Below, one piece after another: positions 1 through 10,843 of a stretch of 64,000 nt of DNA. Position 1 is the first letter of the stretch. The number at the start of each line of letters is the position of its first letter. The notes below the pieces were generated by a model that did not search any database, was not told where the DNA came from, and saw only the letters and a program-made list of their open reading frames with translations. Source of the stretch: Rhodocyclales bacterium (GTDB lineage: Bacteria > Pseudomonadota > Gammaproteobacteria > Burkholderiales > Rhodocyclaceae); assembly GCA_026399475.1 (NCBI GenBank), contig JAPLQY010000069.1, positions 62,001 to 126,000 of the forward strand, in the 5' to 3' direction. Both the position numbers and the translations under genes were made by a program.

Positions 1-63
1 AAACTGAATGTACCCCCATCTGGGGGTAGCTTGCAATAGATCGATCTAAACTGCTATGGACGT

Positions 64-106
64 GAAAAAGGCCAGAAGCCTTGATGTTGCTGGGCTTACT
101 GGCCTT
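64..106 (-). terminator. Rho-independent terminator after tRNA-Val
   Basis: Read on the minus strand, a long stem made of aaggccagtaagcc and a near-perfect complement is followed by a run of five T. It lies just downstream of the minus-strand tRNA-Val. A second short hairpin (taccccc/gggggta, 11-28) lies further out and has no T tail; its role is unknown. Confidence 0.7.
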
Positions 107-131
107 CTTCGGACTGCTTTGGACTATCTAA

Positions 132-206
132 TGGTGGGCGGTACTGGGATCGAACCAGTGGCTTCCACCGTGTGAAGGTGGCACTCTACCGCTGAGTTAA
201 CCGCCC
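132..206 (-). tRNA. tRNA-Val (anticodon CAC)
   Basis: The minus strand folds as a full cloverleaf. The acceptor GGGCGGT pairs with ACCGCCC, the T-loop is GGTTCGATCCC, and the anticodon stem CCACC/GGTGG encloses the loop TTCACAC with anticodon CAC. The 3' CCA is encoded (132-134). Confidence 0.95.
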
Positions 207-304
207 GGCAAAGAGGCGCGCATTTAACCACAAGGGCCCGGGCACGGTCAATCGGGCGCTTGCCGTGGCGTAGAATTCACGCCTTTCCCCGACTTCGAAA
301 CGCC

Positions 305-1702
305 ATGACGGTCCGCACCCGCTTCGCCCCCAGTCCCACCGGTTTCCTGCACATCGGCGGCGCCCGCACCGCGCTGTTTTCCTGGGCCTATGCCCGCCGC
401 CATGGCGGTGCCTTCATCCTGCGCATCGAGGACACGGACGTGGCACGCTCGACGCCGGAGGCGGTGCAGGCGATTCTGGACGGCATGCAGTGGCTGGGGC
501 TGGCGCACGACGAAGGCCCGTTCTACCAGATGCAGCGCATGGAACGCTACAAGGAGGTGATAGCCGAGATGCTGGCTGCCGGCACGGCCTACCACTGCTA
601 CATGTCGATAGCGGAACTCGACGCCCTGCGCGCCGAACAGGAGGCCCGCAAGGAAAAGCCCCGCTACGACGGTCGCTGGCGGCCCGAGCCGGGCAAGACA
701 CTGCCGGTGGTGCCGGCCGGTGTACCTCCCGTGGTGCGCTTCTGCAATCCGCGGGAAGGCGTGGTGGCGTGGGAGGATCAGGCCAAGGGGCACATCGAAT
801 TCGCCAACAGCGAGCTTGATGACTTCATCATCGCTCGGGCCGACGGCACGCCGACCTACAACTTCTGCGTGGTGGTCGATGATCGCGACATGGCGATTAC
901 CCATGTGATTCGCGGCGACGACCACGTCAACAACACGCCGCGCCAGATCAACCTGCTGCAGGCGCTGGGCGCGCCGGTGCCGGCATATGCCCACCTGTCG
1001 ATGATCCTCGGCGATGACGGGCAGAAGCTGTCCAAGCGCCACGGCGCGGTGTCGGTGATGCAGTACGACGAGGAGGGCTACCTGCCGGAGGCGGTGCTCA
1101 ACTACCTGGCGCGTCTGGGCTGGTCGCACGGCGACGAGGAAGTGTTCAGCATGGAGCAGTTCGTGCAGTGGTTCGACCTCGATCACATCACGGCCTCCGC
1201 CGCCCAGTTCAATACCGAAAAGCTTAACTGGCTCAACGCGCACTACCTCAAGCTGGCCGATCCGCAGCGACTTGCCGCCGAGGCGACACGCCGGTTGGCG
1301 CGGCAGGGCGTGGCTGTCGTCGGAGGCCCCGACGTGGCAAGTGTGGTCGCCTTGTACCGGGATCGCGCCGGCAACCTGAATGAACTGGCCGATGCCGTGC
1401 ATCCATTCTTTGTTGCACCGAAGCCGACGGTAGAACTGGTGGCCCAGCATTTGACCGAGGCTACGCTCGCAGCCTTGAGCAGCTTGCGCGAGCGCTTGTC
1501 GGCGTGCACCTGGCAGGCCGGCGAGTTGGGGCAAGCCGTCAAGCAGAGCGCGGTCGGGTCGGGCCTGAAAATGCCGCAGTTGGCGATTCCCCTGCGGGTG
1601 GCCCTGCTGGGTCTACCCCAGTCACCTTCGATCGATGCGGTGCTGGAAGTGCTGGGGCGCGAGCGCGTGCTGGCGCGCCTGGCCGCGGTGCTGCCTGCCT
1701 GA
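305..1702 (+). CDS. gltX: Glutamyl-tRNA synthetase
   Basis: This cytoplasmic class I aminoacyl-tRNA synthetase charges tRNA-Glu with glutamate. The protein has 465 residues, the usual bacterial length. The HIGH-type signature HIGG is at residues 16-19 and the KMSKS-type loop KLSKR at 241-245. The start at 305 gives the canonical N-terminus [12 protein letters not shown]; an in-frame upstream ATG at 260 would add 15 atypical residues. The gene reads away from tRNA-Val and is followed 32 bp later by the lipoprotein gene. A long antisense ORF covers it and is a coding shadow. Confidence 0.97.
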   Translation: MTVRTRFAPSPTGFLHIGGARTALFSWAYARRHGGAFILRIEDTDVARSTPEAVQAILDGMQWLGLAHDEGPFYQMQRMERYKEVIAEMLAAGTAYHCYMSIAELDALRAEQEARKEKPRYDGRWRPEPGKTLPVVPAGVPPVVRFCNPREGVVAWEDQAKGHIEFANSELDDFIIARADGTPTYNFCVVVDDRDMAITHVIRGDDHVNNTPRQINLLQALGAPVPAYAHLSMILGDDGQKLSKRHGAVSVMQYDEEGYLPEAVLNYLARLGWSHGDEEVFSMEQFVQWFDLDHITASAAQFNTEKLNWLNAHYLKLADPQRLAAEATRRLARQGVAVVGGPDVASVVALYRDRAGNLNELADAVHPFFVAPKPTVELVAQHLTEATLAALSSLRERLSACTWQAGELGQAVKQSAVGSGLKMPQLAIPLRVALLGLPQSPSIDAVLEVLGRERVLARLAAVLPA

Positions 1703-1734
1703 AAATCGCCCGGCCTCGGGGGAGAGTGGTCTTC

Positions 1735-2676
1735 ATGCCGCGAATCCTGTTTTCCCTGGTCATGGTAATTTTCCTGACTGCCTGTGCCACCTCGCCCGAG
1801 GGGCGCACTCAGTTGCTGGCGCCGTCACCTTTGCAGGGCTTCAGCGCGGTTTATTCCGAATTCGACATGCACTTGAAGCTGGTGACAGCCGCGGATGCGC
1901 CTTCCTGCCGCGAAGCGGAATGCGCTGCCGACCGGTCCTTCGATCAGCGGATACTTGCGCTCGGACGGCGTCTTGCCGAGGTCGCCTATCGCCAGAATGC
2001 AGACCTGTATCTGCGTTTCCCGCGCTTCGAGTTCATCGTTGCCGACAAGGCTGACGCGGGGGCCACCTCCAGCGCTGGGGGGGCTGTGGTGATCTATCGT
2101 GGTGTGCGGCGGCTGGATCTGGATGACGCGGCACTGGCCTTTGTTCTGGCGCGAGAAATGAGCCACGTGATTGCCGGTCATCACGATGAGAACGTGACCA
2201 CCAGCGTTCTGGTTGCCGTGGCCGCACAGATCCTGCTTCCCGTGCTCAATGTGGCGCGCGGCGCGGCAGCGGCTTTTTCAGGCAGCGCGGCGACGACTGC
2301 CGCGACAACGACTGCAGCCAGCGCGGCGGTGACGACCACGGCGATGGCTTCGGCCGCCTCGTTTGCCGGTTCGCGTGCGCTGCGCGCCAGCTATCGCCCG
2401 CAGCAGGTGAGGGAGGCTGAAACCATAGCCATGAAACTGTTGGCGGCAGCCGGCTGGGACGGGCGCGAGGTGAGCGACCAGTTGCAAGCCTTGCGCCCCG
2501 CCTTGCCTGAAGAACCGGACTGGACAGAGGAACTGCGTGAATCCACGCGGCGTATCGCAAGTGCGATGCAGGGTCCGGTTCTCCCGGAAACTCCAGGAAC
2601 CATGGGCGCCCTGGGTCAGATCGCGCCAGCCTTGCCCTCCGATCTGCCGCCACCCCTGGTCAGCAGGCCGTATTAG
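1735..2676 (+). CDS. M48-like lipoprotein with a degenerate zinc site
   Basis: The 313-residue protein begins with a lipoprotein signal whose lipobox LTAC puts the lipidated cysteine near residue 14, so it should be membrane-anchored outside the cytoplasm. The region around residues 136-152 (LAREMSHVIAGHHDEN) aligns in pattern with the HExxH helix of M48 metallopeptidases, but the first zinc-binding His is Arg (REMSH). A low-complexity Ala/Thr/Ser stretch that could be membrane-associated follows at about 170-220. The upstream in-frame extension from 1504 lies inside gltX and lacks a signal, so 1735 is preferred. It may be a pseudoprotease or use other ligands. Confidence 0.75.
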   Translation: MPRILFSLVMVIFLTACATSPEGRTQLLAPSPLQGFSAVYSEFDMHLKLVTAADAPSCREAECAADRSFDQRILALGRRLAEVAYRQNADLYLRFPRFEFIVADKADAGATSSAGGAVVIYRGVRRLDLDDAALAFVLAREMSHVIAGHHDENVTTSVLVAVAAQILLPVLNVARGAAAAFSGSAATTAATTTAASAAVTTTAMASAASFAGSRALRASYRPQQVREAETIAMKLLAAAGWDGREVSDQLQALRPALPEEPDWTEELRESTRRIASAMQGPVLPETPGTMGALGQIAPALPSDLPPPLVSRPY

Positions 2677-2697
2677 TTTCGGACGCTGCGCTTCATT

Positions 2698-4617
2698 TTA
2701 GTTTCGGCCGCGGCGCAGGGCGCGCAAATGGAAGCGGGCGGGATCAACGGCCCTGGCGAGTTCGCGTTCTATCGGCAGGGGATCACCTTCCAGTTGGCTG
2801 GCGAGCAGTTCCGCGGCCAAGGGCGCCCAGACCATGCCGCGGGCGGAAAGCCCCAGCAGGGCGTGCAGTCCGGCCCGGCGCGGCAGGCTGTCCAGTGTCG
2901 CTGCGTTGCCGGCGACTGCCTCCGTGTCGGGCAGGGTACCGATCAGCGGCAGTCGATCGGGGGCCGCCGTGCGCAGGCCGACGCGGCCATCAAGCAGTGC
3001 CGCATCGATGTCTTGCGCTGCGCCGGGCAGCAGTTCATCCAGTCGTTGCAGATTGCCGACATGGTCGGCGCTGCGAATCTGCAAATCTGTGTCGCCGCTG
3101 TCGAAGCTGGCACCGACGCAGATTGTGCCGGCGGCCGGCGGCGTGATGTATCCGGCGCGGCAAACCACGTGACGCAGGGGCGGCCGCATGCTTTCCTGAA
3201 ATTGATCCGGCAGATAGCTGATCTGGCCGCGGATCGGAATCAGGGGCAGTGCCTTGGGCAGCAACTTGTTGGCGGCATGGGCATTGGCGAGGATGACGTG
3301 AGGTGCGCTGGCCAATAGCTTGCCATTGACATCAAATGCCAGCCAGTCCTCTGCCGTCTGCCGCAGTGCGGTGACCTCGGTGCTGAAATGCGGATGCACA
3401 AGTGGGCCGCCCGCACCGAGCAGGGCGGCACAGACGCTGCCCGGGCTGACCCAGCCGCCGCCGGGGAACCACCATCCGCCGTGCGCCAGTTTGCGGCCGA
3501 TCAGGGCTTCCGCTGCGTCCTGTTTGAGAAAGGCCACAAAATCGGTGGGCAGCTTGAGCTGTTGCATCGTGGCGCGCTGCAAAGTCTCATGGACTGCGTC
3601 GCGTGCGACCTGCAACACGCCGCAAGGCGACCAGCGCACGTCGGTTAGATCGGCCAATCGGCGCAGGGCATACAGATAGCAGGCGCGGGACAGTCGTGCC
3701 GCAAGGGCATCGTCCTTCGCCAGATGCGGCAGCAGTATGCCGGCCGGGTTGCCAGAGGCTTCCTGGGCCGGTGTGGCGTGGCGCTCGAAGAGCTCGACCT
3801 GCCAGCCCCGGTTGGCCAGCCGCTCGCTGATGGCGGTGCCGGCGAGCCCGGCGCCGATGACAATGGCTTTGCGCCGGGGTGGCGAAGCTGGGGACGCGCT
3901 GCGCAGCACCGGGAGATTCTCAAGTTGACCGACCAGCATTTCGCGCTTGTTCGCAAAGCCGGGGCGGCGTTGCAACTGCCATCCGCTGTCCTCCAGAGCG
4001 CGGCGCAATTCGCCGGTGACGCTCCAGGTTGCCAGAGTGGCCCGGGTCCTGCACAGGCGGGTAATTGTCGCGAGCAGGACAGGTGACCACAACTCCGGAT
4101 TCCTCGAGGGGGTGAAGCCGTCGAGATAAACGGCATCGACCTTCGCCACCAGTTGCGGCAGCAATACCTGGGCGTCGCCAAGCAACAGCGTCAGGGTGAC
4201 TTGTCCGCCGTCGAAATGCAGGCGGTGAAAGCCGGGCGTGAGCGGCGGCCACTGCTGCAGCAGTTCGGCGGACAGGGATGCAAGCTCGGCATGAGGCGCC
4301 AGCAGTCCGGTCAGATCATCACGGCGAAAGGGATGTTTTTCTACCGACACAAAGTGCAGCCGGCCGCGCGGCTTCGATTCGCGCCAGGCCTGCCATGTGG
4401 TGAGGAAATTCAGTCCGAGGCCGAAGCCGGTTTCGCAGATGACGAAGTTGTCGGCGCTGTTCCAGCGCGCCGGCAGATCGTTGCCGGCGAGGAATACGTG
4501 GCGGGCCTGCGTCAGCGCTCCGTGTGTCGCGTGATAGACGTCGTCGTAAAGCGCCGAATATGGCGTGCCGTCGCCGGCTGCCGCCGGTTCGGCGGGAACC
4601 AGCGGAGATGACATCAC
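2698..4617 (-). CDS. mnmC: Bifunctional tRNA wobble-uridine modification enzyme MnmC
   Basis: MnmC completes the mnm5(s2)U34 modification of tRNAs. An FAD domain removes the carboxymethyl group and a SAM-dependent domain methylates the resulting amine. The N-terminal methyltransferase part shows the SAM loop GFGLGLNF and the DGFTPSRNPELW motif. The C-terminal oxidoreductase starts near residue 248 with the FAD-binding KAIVIGAGLAGTA and the typical SGNPAGILLP segment. At 639 residues it is a full-length fusion. It lies 7 bp downstream of lysS on the same strand and convergent with the lipoprotein gene, with only 21 bp between their ends. Confidence 0.95.
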   Translation of the reverse strand: MMSSPLVPAEPAAAGDGTPYSALYDDVYHATHGALTQARHVFLAGNDLPARWNSADNFVICETGFGLGLNFLTTWQAWRESKPRGRLHFVSVEKHPFRRDDLTGLLAPHAELASLSAELLQQWPPLTPGFHRLHFDGGQVTLTLLLGDAQVLLPQLVAKVDAVYLDGFTPSRNPELWSPVLLATITRLCRTRATLATWSVTGELRRALEDSGWQLQRRPGFANKREMLVGQLENLPVLRSASPASPPRRKAIVIGAGLAGTAISERLANRGWQVELFERHATPAQEASGNPAGILLPHLAKDDALAARLSRACYLYALRRLADLTDVRWSPCGVLQVARDAVHETLQRATMQQLKLPTDFVAFLKQDAAEALIGRKLAHGGWWFPGGGWVSPGSVCAALLGAGGPLVHPHFSTEVTALRQTAEDWLAFDVNGKLLASAPHVILANAHAANKLLPKALPLIPIRGQISYLPDQFQESMRPPLRHVVCRAGYITPPAAGTICVGASFDSGDTDLQIRSADHVGNLQRLDELLPGAAQDIDAALLDGRVGLRTAAPDRLPLIGTLPDTEAVAGNAATLDSLPRRAGLHALLGLSARGMVWAPLAAELLASQLEGDPLPIERELARAVDPARFHLRALRRGRN

Positions 4618-4624
4618 CCCGCCA

Positions 4625-6166
4625 TTACTCCGGGCGCATTTGCGGGAACAGGATCACGTCGCGGATCGAGGCCGAGTTGGTCAGCAACATGACCAGGCGA
4701 TCGATGCCGATGCCGCAGCCGCCGGTCGGCGGCAGCCCGTATTCCAGCGCGCGAATGTAGTCGGCGTCGTAGTACATGGCTTCTTCGTCGCCGGCGTCCT
4801 TGGCCTTGGCCTGCTGCATGAAGCGTGCGGCCTGATCCTCGGGATCGTTCAGTTCGGAAAAGCCATTGGCGATTTCGCGGCCGACGATGAACAGTTCGAA
4901 GCGTTCGGTGATCTCGGGATTGTCGTCACTGCTGCGCGCCAGTGGCGAGACTTCAGCCGGGTAGTCGATGATGTAGGTCGGTTCCCACAGTTCGGCTTCG
5001 GTGGTTTCTTCGAACAGTGCCAGTTGCAGGCTGCCAAGGCCTGCCCGCGCCATGTGCGGTGCATTGAGGTCGACCCGGAGATCCTTGAGCTTCTGCCGCA
5101 GCCAGTCGATGTCGTTCAATTGCTCGAAGCTGTAACCGGGGTGGTAATGATGAATGGCACCGACGATGGTCAGTCGGGCGAAGGGCTTGGACAGGTCCAG
5201 CGTGCGTCCCTGATATTCGAACACTTCGGTACCCAGTGCCTCGCGCGCCGAGTGGCGCAGCAGGCCTTCGGTGAAGTCCATCAGCCGGCGGTAGTCGGTA
5301 TAGGCCTCGTAGAACTCCATCATGGTGAATTCGGGATTGTGGCGCGGGCTGAGGCCTTCGTTGCGGAAATTGCGGTTGACCTCGAATACCTTCTCGAAGC
5401 CACCGACCACCAGGCGCTTCAGGTACAGCTCCGGTGCGATGCGCAGGAACAACTGCATGTCCAGCGCATTGTGGTGCGTGGTGAAGGGCTTTGCCGTAGC
5501 GCCTCCCGGAATCGGATGCATCATCGGCGTTTCCACTTCGAGGAAGCCGTGATGCATCATGTAGTTGCGGATCGACTGGATCATGCGGCTACGGGCGACG
5601 AAGGTGAAGCGCGTCTGTTCGTTGGTGATCAGGTCGAGTTCGCGGCTGCGGTATTTCTGTTCGACGTCGGTCAGGCCGTGGAACTTTTCGGGCAGCGGGC
5701 GTAGCGACTTGGTGAGCAGGCGGATGCTGCTGCAATGCACGGTCAGCTCATTGGTTCTGGTCTTGAACAGCGTGCCGACACAGCCGACGATGTCGCCCAT
5801 GTCCCAGCCCTTGAACTGCTTGTGCACTTCTTCGCCGGTGACATCGTTGCTGACGAAGACCTGGATCCGTCCGGAAACATCCTGAATGCTGGCGAAGCTG
5901 GCCTTGCCCATGACGCGCTTGAGCATGATGCGACCGGCGACCTTGACCTCGATCGGCGCGGCTTCGAGTTCTTCGCGCGTTTTCGCGCTGTAGAGATCGT
6001 CGAGACGCTCGGCGAGGTTCTCGCGCGAGAAATCGTTGGGGAAGGCGCGGCCGGTGGCGCGCCACTGCGCCAGCTTTTCACGGCGTTCGGCAATGAGGCG
6101 GTTTTCGTCGGCAGGCGCCGGGGTGGGTGTTGTGTCGGTCATGGTCGTGATCTCGGGTTCTGGCAT
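4625..6166 (-). CDS. lysS: Lysyl-tRNA synthetase (class II)
   Basis: Charges tRNA-Lys. The protein has an N-terminal OB-fold anticodon-binding domain (about residues 65-175) and a class II catalytic core with motif 2 ([14 protein letters not shown]) and motif 3 ([13 protein letters not shown]). The longest frame gives 513 residues. An alternative ATG at 6142 ([10 protein letters not shown]) gives 505, which is closer to the usual length, and no strong ribosome site separates them. In many proteobacteria lysS directly follows prfB; here a repeat and a toxin-antitoxin pair sit between them. Confidence 0.95.
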   Translation of the reverse strand: MPEPEITTMTDTTPTPAPADENRLIAERREKLAQWRATGRAFPNDFSRENLAERLDDLYSAKTREELEAAPIEVKVAGRIMLKRVMGKASFASIQDVSGRIQVFVSNDVTGEEVHKQFKGWDMGDIVGCVGTLFKTRTNELTVHCSSIRLLTKSLRPLPEKFHGLTDVEQKYRSRELDLITNEQTRFTFVARSRMIQSIRNYMMHHGFLEVETPMMHPIPGGATAKPFTTHHNALDMQLFLRIAPELYLKRLVVGGFEKVFEVNRNFRNEGLSPRHNPEFTMMEFYEAYTDYRRLMDFTEGLLRHSAREALGTEVFEYQGRTLDLSKPFARLTIVGAIHHYHPGYSFEQLNDIDWLRQKLKDLRVDLNAPHMARAGLGSLQLALFEETTEAELWEPTYIIDYPAEVSPLARSSDDNPEITERFELFIVGREIANGFSELNDPEDQAARFMQQAKAKDAGDEEAMYYDADYIRALEYGLPPTGGCGIGIDRLVMLLTNSASIRDVILFPQMRPE

Positions 6167-6236
6167 TTCATATCATCCGCCCGTCAGGGTGGAACTGGAA
6201 TGGATGGAAGTGTCGTCTTGCTGGCGGTGGCGGGCT

Positions 6237-6387
6237 TAGCGTGAAATAGCTCATTCGGAGCGACTGGTGACAGTCGAGCGAAGCGAGCCGATCAGTAGCC
6301 TCCCGTGAGGGGGGATGGGGGGCGGGCCTTCAATTTGCCTTTCGCGTGTTTCATCATCGGTGGGTGGAGCTTGCTGGCATGAGCGTT
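6237..6387. repeat. Dispersed intergenic repeat, copy A
   Basis: This stretch starts ttagcgtgaaa and ends catgagcgtt. It aligns along its length with 31922-32078, sharing blocks such as ttcggagcgactggtga, tcgagcgaagcgagccga, ttcgcgtgttt and tgagcgtt. A C-rich/G-rich hairpin in the middle differs in sequence between the copies but is kept as a hairpin. No transposase is present. Confidence 0.75.
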
Positions 6388-6395
6388 AGTGGTGC

Positions 6396-6794
6396 TTACC
6401 ACAACGCGTTGGGACAATGTTTGCGGATGCTGCGATCTTTGGTGACCAGAATTGCTTCATCGCAGATCGCCTGGGCGGCGATCAGTCGGTCGAAGGGGTC
6501 ACGGGTCCAGTCGAGCGGCAGAGCGGCCAGAACGACCAGCGAAAAGTCGGTGCGAGATTCGTCCAGGCCAAATTGTGCCCGCATGGTATCCAGCACCGTG
6601 CGCGCATCAGTTTCGTTGCGACCGATCTCGAACATGTACTGGAGTTCCAGCCGAACCATCGGCGAAATCGCGCACCGCCCGGCTTCGATGGCTTCGCGGG
6701 CCGCTGGCGAAAACTGCTCCAGCGCACCTTCGTAAAGCCAGATGACGGCGTGCGTGTCGAGCTGGGTCAGGTGAGCTTGTTCGGTTCCTGCCAT
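6396..6794 (-). CDS. vapC: PIN-domain toxin VapC
   Basis: A 132-residue PIN-domain protein. VapC toxins are Mg-dependent RNases that cut tRNA or rRNA. Visible family marks are the N-terminal LDTHAVIW with the first acidic residue, a central conserved Glu in VRLELQYM, and the C-terminal DRLIAAQA and ILVTKD segments that complete the acidic site. The start overlaps the end of vapB by 28 bp, as in coupled toxin-antitoxin genes. Both lie between lysS and prfB. Confidence 0.88.
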   Translation of the reverse strand: MAGTEQAHLTQLDTHAVIWLYEGALEQFSPAAREAIEAGRCAISPMVRLELQYMFEIGRNETDARTVLDTMRAQFGLDESRTDFSLVVLAALPLDWTRDPFDRLIAAQAICDEAILVTKDRSIRKHCPNALW

Positions 6795-7036
6795 TCCGAA
6801 AATTCCCAGACTTTGAATTCGGCGAGATCATCGGGATCGCCCTTGAACAGCTTCCGGCGCGGCAGATTATCCAGCTTTCGCTGGTGCGTACCGGACTTCG
6901 CCGCCTGTGCCGATTCGGCCACCAAGGCCAAACGGCGACCGTGGCGCTCGATGATCACGGGTTCGCCGGTAGCCAGCACCTGATCGGCCACCTGAAAGAG
7001 ATTTTTTCGTAGCGCAGTGAGGGTCAGATTTTGCAT
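6767..7036 (-). CDS. vapB: VapB/Phd-type antitoxin
   Basis: An 89-residue protein beginning MQNLTLTALRKNLFQVADQV, with the Phd/YefM-like pattern of an N-terminal DNA-binding fold (through ..GEPVIIERHGRRLALV) and a charged C-terminal tail that would wrap the toxin. The 7036 start is chosen because the upstream extension of the frame is a shadow of prfB. It lies directly upstream of and overlaps vapC. The leader carries two ATGTACAT palindromes suited to autorepression. Confidence 0.82.
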   Translation of the reverse strand: MQNLTLTALRKNLFQVADQVLATGEPVIIERHGRRLALVAESAQAAKSGTHQRKLDNLPRRKLFKGDPDDLAEFKVWEFSEWQEPNKLT

Positions 7037-7053
7037 TTCCAGCTCATCACAAG

Positions 7054-7088
7054 TATGTACATATATCCCAGTATAGCATGTACATGCT
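7054..7088. promoter_or_regulatory. Putative vapBC autoregulatory operator
   Basis: Two perfect palindromes share the core ATGTACAT: tatgtacata (7054-7063) and agcatgtacatgct (7075-7088). Their centres are 23 bp apart, about two helical turns. A wider inverted repeat, gtatagca (7071-7078) with tgctatac (7091-7098), encloses the second one and reaches the prfB stop. The site lies 18 bp upstream of vapB, the expected place for VapBC repression. Confidence 0.6.
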
Positions 7089-7092
7089 GATG

Positions 7093-8197
7093 CTATACGC
7101 CCTGCTTCAGGCTGGCTTCGATGAACGGGTCGAGGTCGCCATCGAGCACCTTCTGCGTGGCGGAGATTTCGACATTGGTACGCAAGTCCTTGATGCGGGA
7201 GTTGTCGAGCACATAACTGCGAATCTGGTGGCCCCAGCCGACGTCGGTCTTGCCGGCTTCGAGCTTGTCGGCCTCGGCCTGGCGCTTGCGCAGTTCGAGT
7301 TCGTAGAGGCGTGACTTCAGCATGGCCATGGCTTCGGCGCGGTTCCTGTGCTGCGAGCGGTCGCTCTGGCATTGCACGACGATGCCGGTGGGGACGTGGG
7401 TGATGCGGATCGCCGAGTCGGTCTTGTTGATGTGCTGGCCGCCGGCGCCCGAGGCGCGGAAGGTGTCGGTGCGCAGGTCGGCGGGATTGATCTCGACCTC
7501 GATCGAATCGTCGATCTCGGGATACACGTAGAGGCTGGCGAAGCTGGTGTGTCGGCCGCCCGAGGAATCGAAGGGTGATTTGCGCACCAGGCGATGCACG
7601 CCGGTTTCGGTGCGCAGGAAGCCGTAGGCATAGTCGCCCTCGACTTTGAGCGAGGCGCTGCGAATGCCGGCCACGTCGCCGTCGGTCTGTTCCAGCAGTT
7701 CGGTCTTGAAGCCCTTGCGCTCGCAGTACTTCAGGTACTGGCGCAGCAGCATCGAGGCCCAGTCGCAGGCTTCGGTGCCGCCGGCACCGGCCTGGATGTC
7801 GATGAAGCAGTTGTTGGGGTCGGCCGGGTTGTTGAACATGCGGCGGAACTCGAGGTCGGCCACAAGTTTTTCGGCCTCGTCGAGATCCGTCTCGACGGCT
7901 TCCATGGTGTCTTCGTCGTCTTCCTGCTTGGCCAGTTCAAACAGGTCGCGGCCATCGGCAAGTTTTGAACCGACGCCGGCAAGCGTGCCGACCACGGCTT
8001 CGAGGGATTTCTTCTCGCGCCCCAGGGCTTGGGCGCGCTCGGCGTCATCCCAGAGCTTCGGGTCTTCGAGAACCTGATTCAGTTCGGCGAGCTTTTCCGC
8101 TTTTCCGTCGTAGTCAAAGATACCTCCGCAGTTGCTCGCCACGACCGGAAAGGTCGGCGATACGGTTGGCGACGGCGTTGATGCGTTCGGCTTCCAT
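7093..8197 (-). CDS. prfB: Peptide chain release factor 2 (with programmed +1 frameshift)
   Basis: RF2 terminates translation at UGA and UAA. The first frame encodes 27 residues from the ATG at 8197 ([13 protein letters not shown]...RRYL) and meets a UGA. A +1 shift continues into DYDGKAEKL... to give about 367 residues. The UGA-recognition tripeptide SPF (in [11 protein letters not shown]) and the catalytic GGQ ([10 protein letters not shown]) are present. Treating the second frame as a gene starting at 8142 would lose the real N-terminus. Confidence 0.96.
8114..8127 (-). promoter_or_regulatory. prfB programmed +1 frameshift site
   Basis: On the minus strand the sequence GGAGG-TAT-CTT-TGA-C carries an internal Shine-Dalgarno-like GGAGG three bases before the slippery CTT, followed by the in-frame stop TGA (8114-8116). 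This matches the known RF2 autoregulation signal, in which low RF2 favours the shift. Confidence 0.93.
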
Positions 8198-8331
8198 GAC
8201 TATTCCTGCGCGGGGCGAAAGACGGCAATTATACGCCCTGCGCACGTCACCTTCAGTGCCAACGGGTGTGTCCGGGCTTGTCCTGGCGCTGATGTGATAG
8301 CCTCGATACTTTCCGCTTCGGGAACAATGCA

Positions 8332-9072
8332 ATGTCCGAAATGATCTTCTACGAGCGCGTCGTGGCGCTCAACGACAACATCCACGCCAGACTGAAGGTG
8401 CGCCCCGCAACCAGTTTCGCCTATGCTGCGAGGACCAATTCGGTGCCGGTGGTGGCCAGCGAGTTTTTTGAGGCCGCGCGCGAATATCCGATCATTTTCG
8501 CTCGCGGCGAGAATGGCCCGGTACCGGCGGCCTTGCTCGGCCTGCGCGAAGCTGAAAACCTTTACGTAGACAGCGAGGGCAAATGGGATGCGCGCTATGT
8601 GCCGGCTTTCGTGCGGCGCTATCCGTTTGTCCCCGGCAAAGGCGCACAGGGCGAATTGCTGGTGTGCATCGACGAGGCGTCGCAGTGCTTTGGCACCGAA
8701 GAAGGTGAGGCCCTGTTTGCAGACGGCAAGCCGACCGCGCAACTGGAGCATGCGATGAAATTCCTCTCCGAGTTTCATCAGTCGGCAACGGCGACCGAAC
8801 TGATGGGGCGCCGGTTGCAGGAACTGGGCCTGTTGCGGCAGGCGGATTCGGTGGCCCAGCTCATCGACGGCAGCCAGTTTCGCCTTAACGGCCTGAATGT
8901 TGTGGACGAGGCCAAATTGCGTGCCCTGGATCGCGATACGGTGCAGGAACTGTTTGCCAATGGCACGCTGGCCGTGGTCTATGCCCATCTCATGTCGCTG
9001 GGAAACCTGGGAGCGCTGGTTGATCGTTTGAGTCGGCGCAGCCCTGGCGGCAGGGCGGCTGCTCGCAGCTGA
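8332..9072 (+). CDS. SapC family protein
   Basis: The 246-residue protein matches the SapC family (named for the Campylobacter S-layer-associated SapC) in length and in the N-terminal pattern MIFYERVVALN and the FVRRYPFV segment. The biochemical function of the family in proteobacteria is not settled. No signal peptide or membrane segment is visible. The gene stands alone between prfB (divergent) and pyrG. Confidence 0.75.
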   Translation: MSEMIFYERVVALNDNIHARLKVRPATSFAYAARTNSVPVVASEFFEAAREYPIIFARGENGPVPAALLGLREAENLYVDSEGKWDARYVPAFVRRYPFVPGKGAQGELLVCIDEASQCFGTEEGEALFADGKPTAQLEHAMKFLSEFHQSATATELMGRRLQELGLLRQADSVAQLIDGSQFRLNGLNVVDEAKLRALDRDTVQELFANGTLAVVYAHLMSLGNLGALVDRLSRRSPGGRAAARS

Positions 9073-10812
<1,740 letters not shown>

Positions 10813-10843
10813 AGCTGTGCGGCCCAACATGGAAAGCCGCACC

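Noticed and set aside
11-28. Hairpin taccccc/gggggta at the window start as a second terminator
   Set aside because: No T run follows on either strand and the neighbouring sequence lies outside the window, so no role can be assigned.
248-1534. A 428-residue open frame antisense to gltX
   Set aside because: It is rich in His, Arg and Gln in the way typical of antisense frames in GC-rich genes, and has no family resemblance or ribosome site.
2673-2707. A 10-bp direct repeat (ttagtttcgg) at the convergent ends of two genes
   Set aside because: Too short and isolated; each copy includes a stop codon region and may be chance.
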